In this document: in pieces, positions 35,168 to 37,236 of the stretch | How the letters are laid out: the number at the start of each line of letters is the position of its first letter | Position numbering within the stretch: the stretch's first letter is position 1 | Assembly (NCBI GenBank): GCA_009909085.1 | Contig: JAAANX010000156.1 | Coordinates: 1-37,236, forward strand | DNA length: 37,236 nucleotides | Source of the DNA: Cyanobacteria bacterium GSL.Bin1 | GTDB lineage: Bacteria; Cyanobacteriota; Cyanobacteriia; Cyanobacteriales; Rubidibacteraceae | Direction: 5' to 3' | Translations under genes and position numbers: made by a program | The notes under the pieces: model-generated | What the model was told of the DNA's origin: nothing | The model's input: only the letters and a program-made list of their open reading frames with translations | Databases searched by the model: none

Positions 35168-36343
35168 GTGCCAGAAACACTTTTTAAGGTAGATTTAACC
35201 AAACCCATGCGTGATCAGGAAATGCCTGGACATAATCGGTGGCATCCTGATATTCCGCCTGTTGCTTCAGTCAAACCTGGGTCGGTTTTTCGCATTGAAT
35301 GTAAAGATTGGACCGATGGACAAATTAAAAATGATGATAACCCCAATGATATTCGCGATGTTGACTTGAGTGTGGTTCATGTTCTCAGTGGACCGATTGA
35401 AGTGGAAGGGGCAAAACCGGGGGATATCTTAGTGGTTGACATTCTGGATATCGGGGCATTACCAGGTGACGAATGGGGATTTACCGGGATTTTTGCCAAA
35501 GAAAATGGTGGGGGCTTTCTAACGGAACATTTTCCCAAAGCCAATAAAGCGATTTGGGATTTTCAAGGCATTTATACGCAATCCCGACATATTCCTGGTG
35601 TCCGCTTTGCTGGGATTACTCACCCCGGTTTAATTGGCTGTGCGCCATCTCATGAGTTATTGGCGAAGTGGAATAAACGGGAACGGGAGTTAGTCTCGAG
35701 TGATCCCAATCGTGTGCCACCGTTAGCGACGTTACCGAATCCAGAAAATGCCGTTTTAGGCACCTTAAAAGGGTCCGCGTTTGAAGAAGCAGCAGCAGAA
35801 GCAGCGCGAACCGTTCCGCCACGGGAACATGGCGGGAACTGCGATATTAAGAACTTATCGCGCGGATCAAAAATTTATTTCCCCGTGTATGTAGATGGGG
35901 CAAAACTTTCTATGGGAGATATTCACTTCTCCCAAGGGGATGGGGAGATTACCTTCTGCGGCGCGATCGAGATGTCAGGTTATATCGACCTCCATGTGGA
36001 TATTATCAAAGGGGGTGTGGATAAATATGGGATGGTGAACCCCATCTTTAAACCGGGTCCCGTTGAACCTCGTTATTCAGAATATCTCGTCTTTGAAGGC
36101 ATTTCCGTCGATGAATTTGAAGGGAAACAATATTATATGGATGCCCACATTGCTTACCGACGCGCTTGTTTAAATGCCATTGAATATCTGAAAAAGTTTG
36201 GCTTCACCGGGGAACAGGCTTATCTCTTACTCAGTTGTGCGCCCGTAGAAGGTCGTGTTAGTGGAATTGTAGATATTCCGAATGTCTGCTGTACCGTTGC
36301 CATTCCCACCGAGATTTTTGATCAAGATATTGTACCAGTATAG
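35168..36343 (+). CDS. fmdA: Formamidase FmdA (acetamidase/formamidase family)
   Basis: 391 residues, typical length. Landmarks are FKVDLTKPMRDQEMPGHNRWHP, the metal/substrate-site VKPGSVFRIECKDWTDGQIKN, VHVLSGPIEVEGAKPGDILV, PGVRFAGITHPGLIGCAPS, PPREHGGNCDIKNLSRGSKI, MGDIHFSQGDGEITFCGAIE and LLLSCAPVEGRVSGIVDIPN. This is the formamidase branch (EC 3.5.1.49), which hydrolyses formamide to formate and ammonium. The start is GTG at 35168, nine bases after GGAG (35155-35158). It follows the urt genes after a 236-base gap with a terminator, so it probably has its own promoter; no perfect NtcA box lies in that gap. Confidence 0.93.
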   Translation: MPETLFKVDLTKPMRDQEMPGHNRWHPDIPPVASVKPGSVFRIECKDWTDGQIKNDDNPNDIRDVDLSVVHVLSGPIEVEGAKPGDILVVDILDIGALPGDEWGFTGIFAKENGGGFLTEHFPKANKAIWDFQGIYTQSRHIPGVRFAGITHPGLIGCAPSHELLAKWNKRERELVSSDPNRVPPLATLPNPENAVLGTLKGSAFEEAAAEAARTVPPREHGGNCDIKNLSRGSKIYFPVYVDGAKLSMGDIHFSQGDGEITFCGAIEMSGYIDLHVDIIKGGVDKYGMVNPIFKPGPVEPRYSEYLVFEGISVDEFEGKQYYMDAHIAYRRACLNAIEYLKKFGFTGEQAYLLLSCAPVEGRVSGIVDIPNVCCTVAIPTEIFDQDIVPV

Positions 36344-36358
36344 AGGAGATGAAACTGA

Positions 36359-36652
36359 ATGCCGTTATATGAGTTTGAATGTGAGACTTGCGGTGTTTTT
36401 GAAGCGTGGCGTACCATTGCGCTTCGAGATTCTGCCCCGAATTGTCCCACTTGTGATGGGAAAAGCCAACGCATTTTTTCGGTTCCCCACTTTAATCTCA
36501 GTTCTGGTGGCGCTTTCTTGAAAGCCAGACAAACCAGTGAACCGAAATTAGAAAAACGAGAGAAAGAACCCTCGCAACCCAGCTACCAAAGCCATAAGCG
36601 CGTAGAGCTTGGCTCGTGTCGAAGACATCGGCCTTGGATGATTGGTCATTAG
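36359..36652 (+). CDS. fmdB: FmdB-family zinc-ribbon protein
   Basis: 97 residues. MPLYEFECETCG and APNCPTCDG supply four cysteines (8, 11, 29, 32), a zinc ribbon typical of FmdB. A polar Lys/Glu/Ser linker follows, ending RRHRPWMIGH. FmdB was first named as a regulator of formamidase in Methylophilus; the family is widespread and may be a regulator or accessory factor. It starts 15 bases after fmdA, so co-transcription is likely. The last codons read into a GTCATTA heptamer-like sequence. Confidence 0.85.
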   Translation: MPLYEFECETCGVFEAWRTIALRDSAPNCPTCDGKSQRIFSVPHFNLSSGGAFLKARQTSEPKLEKREKEPSQPSYQSHKRVELGSCRRHRPWMIGH

Positions 36653-36978
36653 TAGTACGTACGGTTAATGCCCTCAAACGATTAAGGTTGGGGGCTAAAA
36701 TCAATCAAATTAGAAACTGTTTAAGATCTGATCTCAATCATTCAGAATTGAACGTAGAGGGTCAAAACTATAACGAATTAACCCGGTCTGATTTTCCCGC
36801 TGATTGTCACCCCGTGAGCTGACTAATTCAAGGAACCCTATTCGGTGTAAACTTTTTTCCTGAAGCAGAAAACGAATCAATCTTATTCAAGCGCGATCGC
36901 GCCTTTTATTTACTGTTCATATTTTTTTCGATCAATTCGTTATGCTTTAGGAAGGTTAGAATTAAATGTTATTTAAAG
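36653..36978. other. 326-base spacer after fmdB
   Basis: No convincing gene was seen. It includes a GTACGTAC palindrome near 36656 and an extended HIP1 palindrome GCGCGATCGCGC (36892-36903) followed by CTTTTATTT, which could act as a weak terminator. The A/T-rich end presumably carries the promoter of the next small gene. Confidence 0.55.
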
Positions 36979-37149
36979 ATGAGTAACAAGCTAAGCAAGA
37001 AGCTAAGCAAGAAGCAAAAAACTAAAACAATTGGTGAACGTTTAGCAGAGGAAGAGATTATCTTTGGCGAAGGAGATATTAATTTATCAGAACGTGAAAC
37101 GCGCAAAGCAAATGCTCATAAAGCGGAAAAAAAAACGTCATCGATCTGA
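36979..37149 (+). CDS. Small charged protein, probable antitoxin of a PIN-domain pair
   Basis: 56 residues, highly charged: MSNKLSKKLSKKQKTKTIGE at the start (the Lys/Leu/Ser part from a 12-base tandem repeat at 36988-37011), then RLAEEEIIFGEGDINLSERE and a Lys/Ala-rich tail. It matches no antitoxin family I can name. Its ATG is followed nine bases after its stop by a PIN-domain ORF, which is the layout of type II toxin-antitoxin operons. Antitoxin status is inferred from position, size and charge. Confidence 0.6.
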   Translation: MSNKLSKKLSKKQKTKTIGERLAEEEIIFGEGDINLSERETRKANAHKAEKKTSSI

Positions 37150-37158
37150 TTAATGTGA

Positions 37159-37236
37159 ATGGATCAATTAGCATTAATAGACGCTGGTCCGTTAATTTCC
37201 TTTTATAACAAGCGCGAAAAATATCAAAAGCAGATT
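37159..37236 (+). CDS. PIN-domain protein, probable VapC-like toxin, 5' part (runs off the right edge)
   Basis: 26 codons are visible: MDQLALIDAGPLISFYNKRE and KYQKQI. The LALIDAGPLISF strand with its Asp resembles the first acidic active-site strand of PIN nucleases (usually LLDTGPLVAL), followed by the usual Arg/Lys/Tyr loop (RDxYH-like). PIN toxins cleave RNA with Mg2+. The rest, including the other catalytic acids, is outside the window. The ATG at 37159 starts nine bases after the small upstream gene. Confidence 0.65.
   Translation, partial: MDQLALIDAGPLISFYNKREKYQKQI

Noticed and set aside
1-37236. CRISPR array, prophage, or complete insertion sequence
   Set aside because: No regularly spaced direct repeats of CRISPR size, no phage structural genes and no transposase frames were found.

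Overview
The window is chromosomal DNA from a cyanobacterium. The evidence is the thylakoid and photosystem genes (a CYP38-type lumenal cyclophilin, ycf3, a CtpC-like protease), CGLD27, a UbiC-like chorismate lyase for plastoquinone, a fused CbiE/CbiT, and roughly thirty copies of the HIP1 octamer GCGATCGC. Overall it looks unicellular-cyanobacterial with mid-40s G+C; I cannot name the genus from this alone.

Layout. 1-3033 (minus): partial thiL, lumenal cyclophilin, mgtE. 3256-5111: small coiled-coil protein facing a carboxyl-terminal processing protease. 5277-8872 (plus): ftsQ, ftsZ, thiD and a membrane-anchored coiled-coil protein. 8955-13145: hisS, a two-gene unknown module, yqeK and rsfS. 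13151-14632: CGLD27 and an asparaginase. 14642-16397 (minus): DUF4168-like protein and holA. 16470-19189: a 2H phosphoesterase, then cobH and cbiET of cobalamin synthesis. 19222-20551: a small linker-rich protein (minus), tRNA-Leu(GAG) with a hairpin behind it, and chorismate lyase. 20782-28527: ftsH, DUF1614 (minus), ycf3, gatC, an exported NTF2-like protein, an SDR enzyme, a GNAT enzyme and prfC. 28718-29327: a TetR regulator behind two tandem palindromes. 29508-36652: a nitrogen-scavenging locus, urtABCDE plus formamidase fmdA and zinc-ribbon fmdB. 36979-37236: a small ORF followed by the start of a PIN-domain protein, probably a toxin-antitoxin pair cut by the window edge.

Most of the window is ordinary core genome. 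The most informative non-coding signals are: a textbook NtcA-activated promoter (GTA-N8-TAC, N22, TA-N3-T) in front of urtA; a terminator-like hairpin after urtE that separates the transporter from formamidase; a stem-loop between urtA and urtB; paired operators in front of tetR; competing stems in the ftsH leader; and degenerate heptamer repeats, one array lying against the hisS start. Together the urt/fmd genes suggest nitrogen-starvation-induced uptake of urea and probably short-chain amides, with formamide hydrolysed to ammonium. No urease gene lies in the window.
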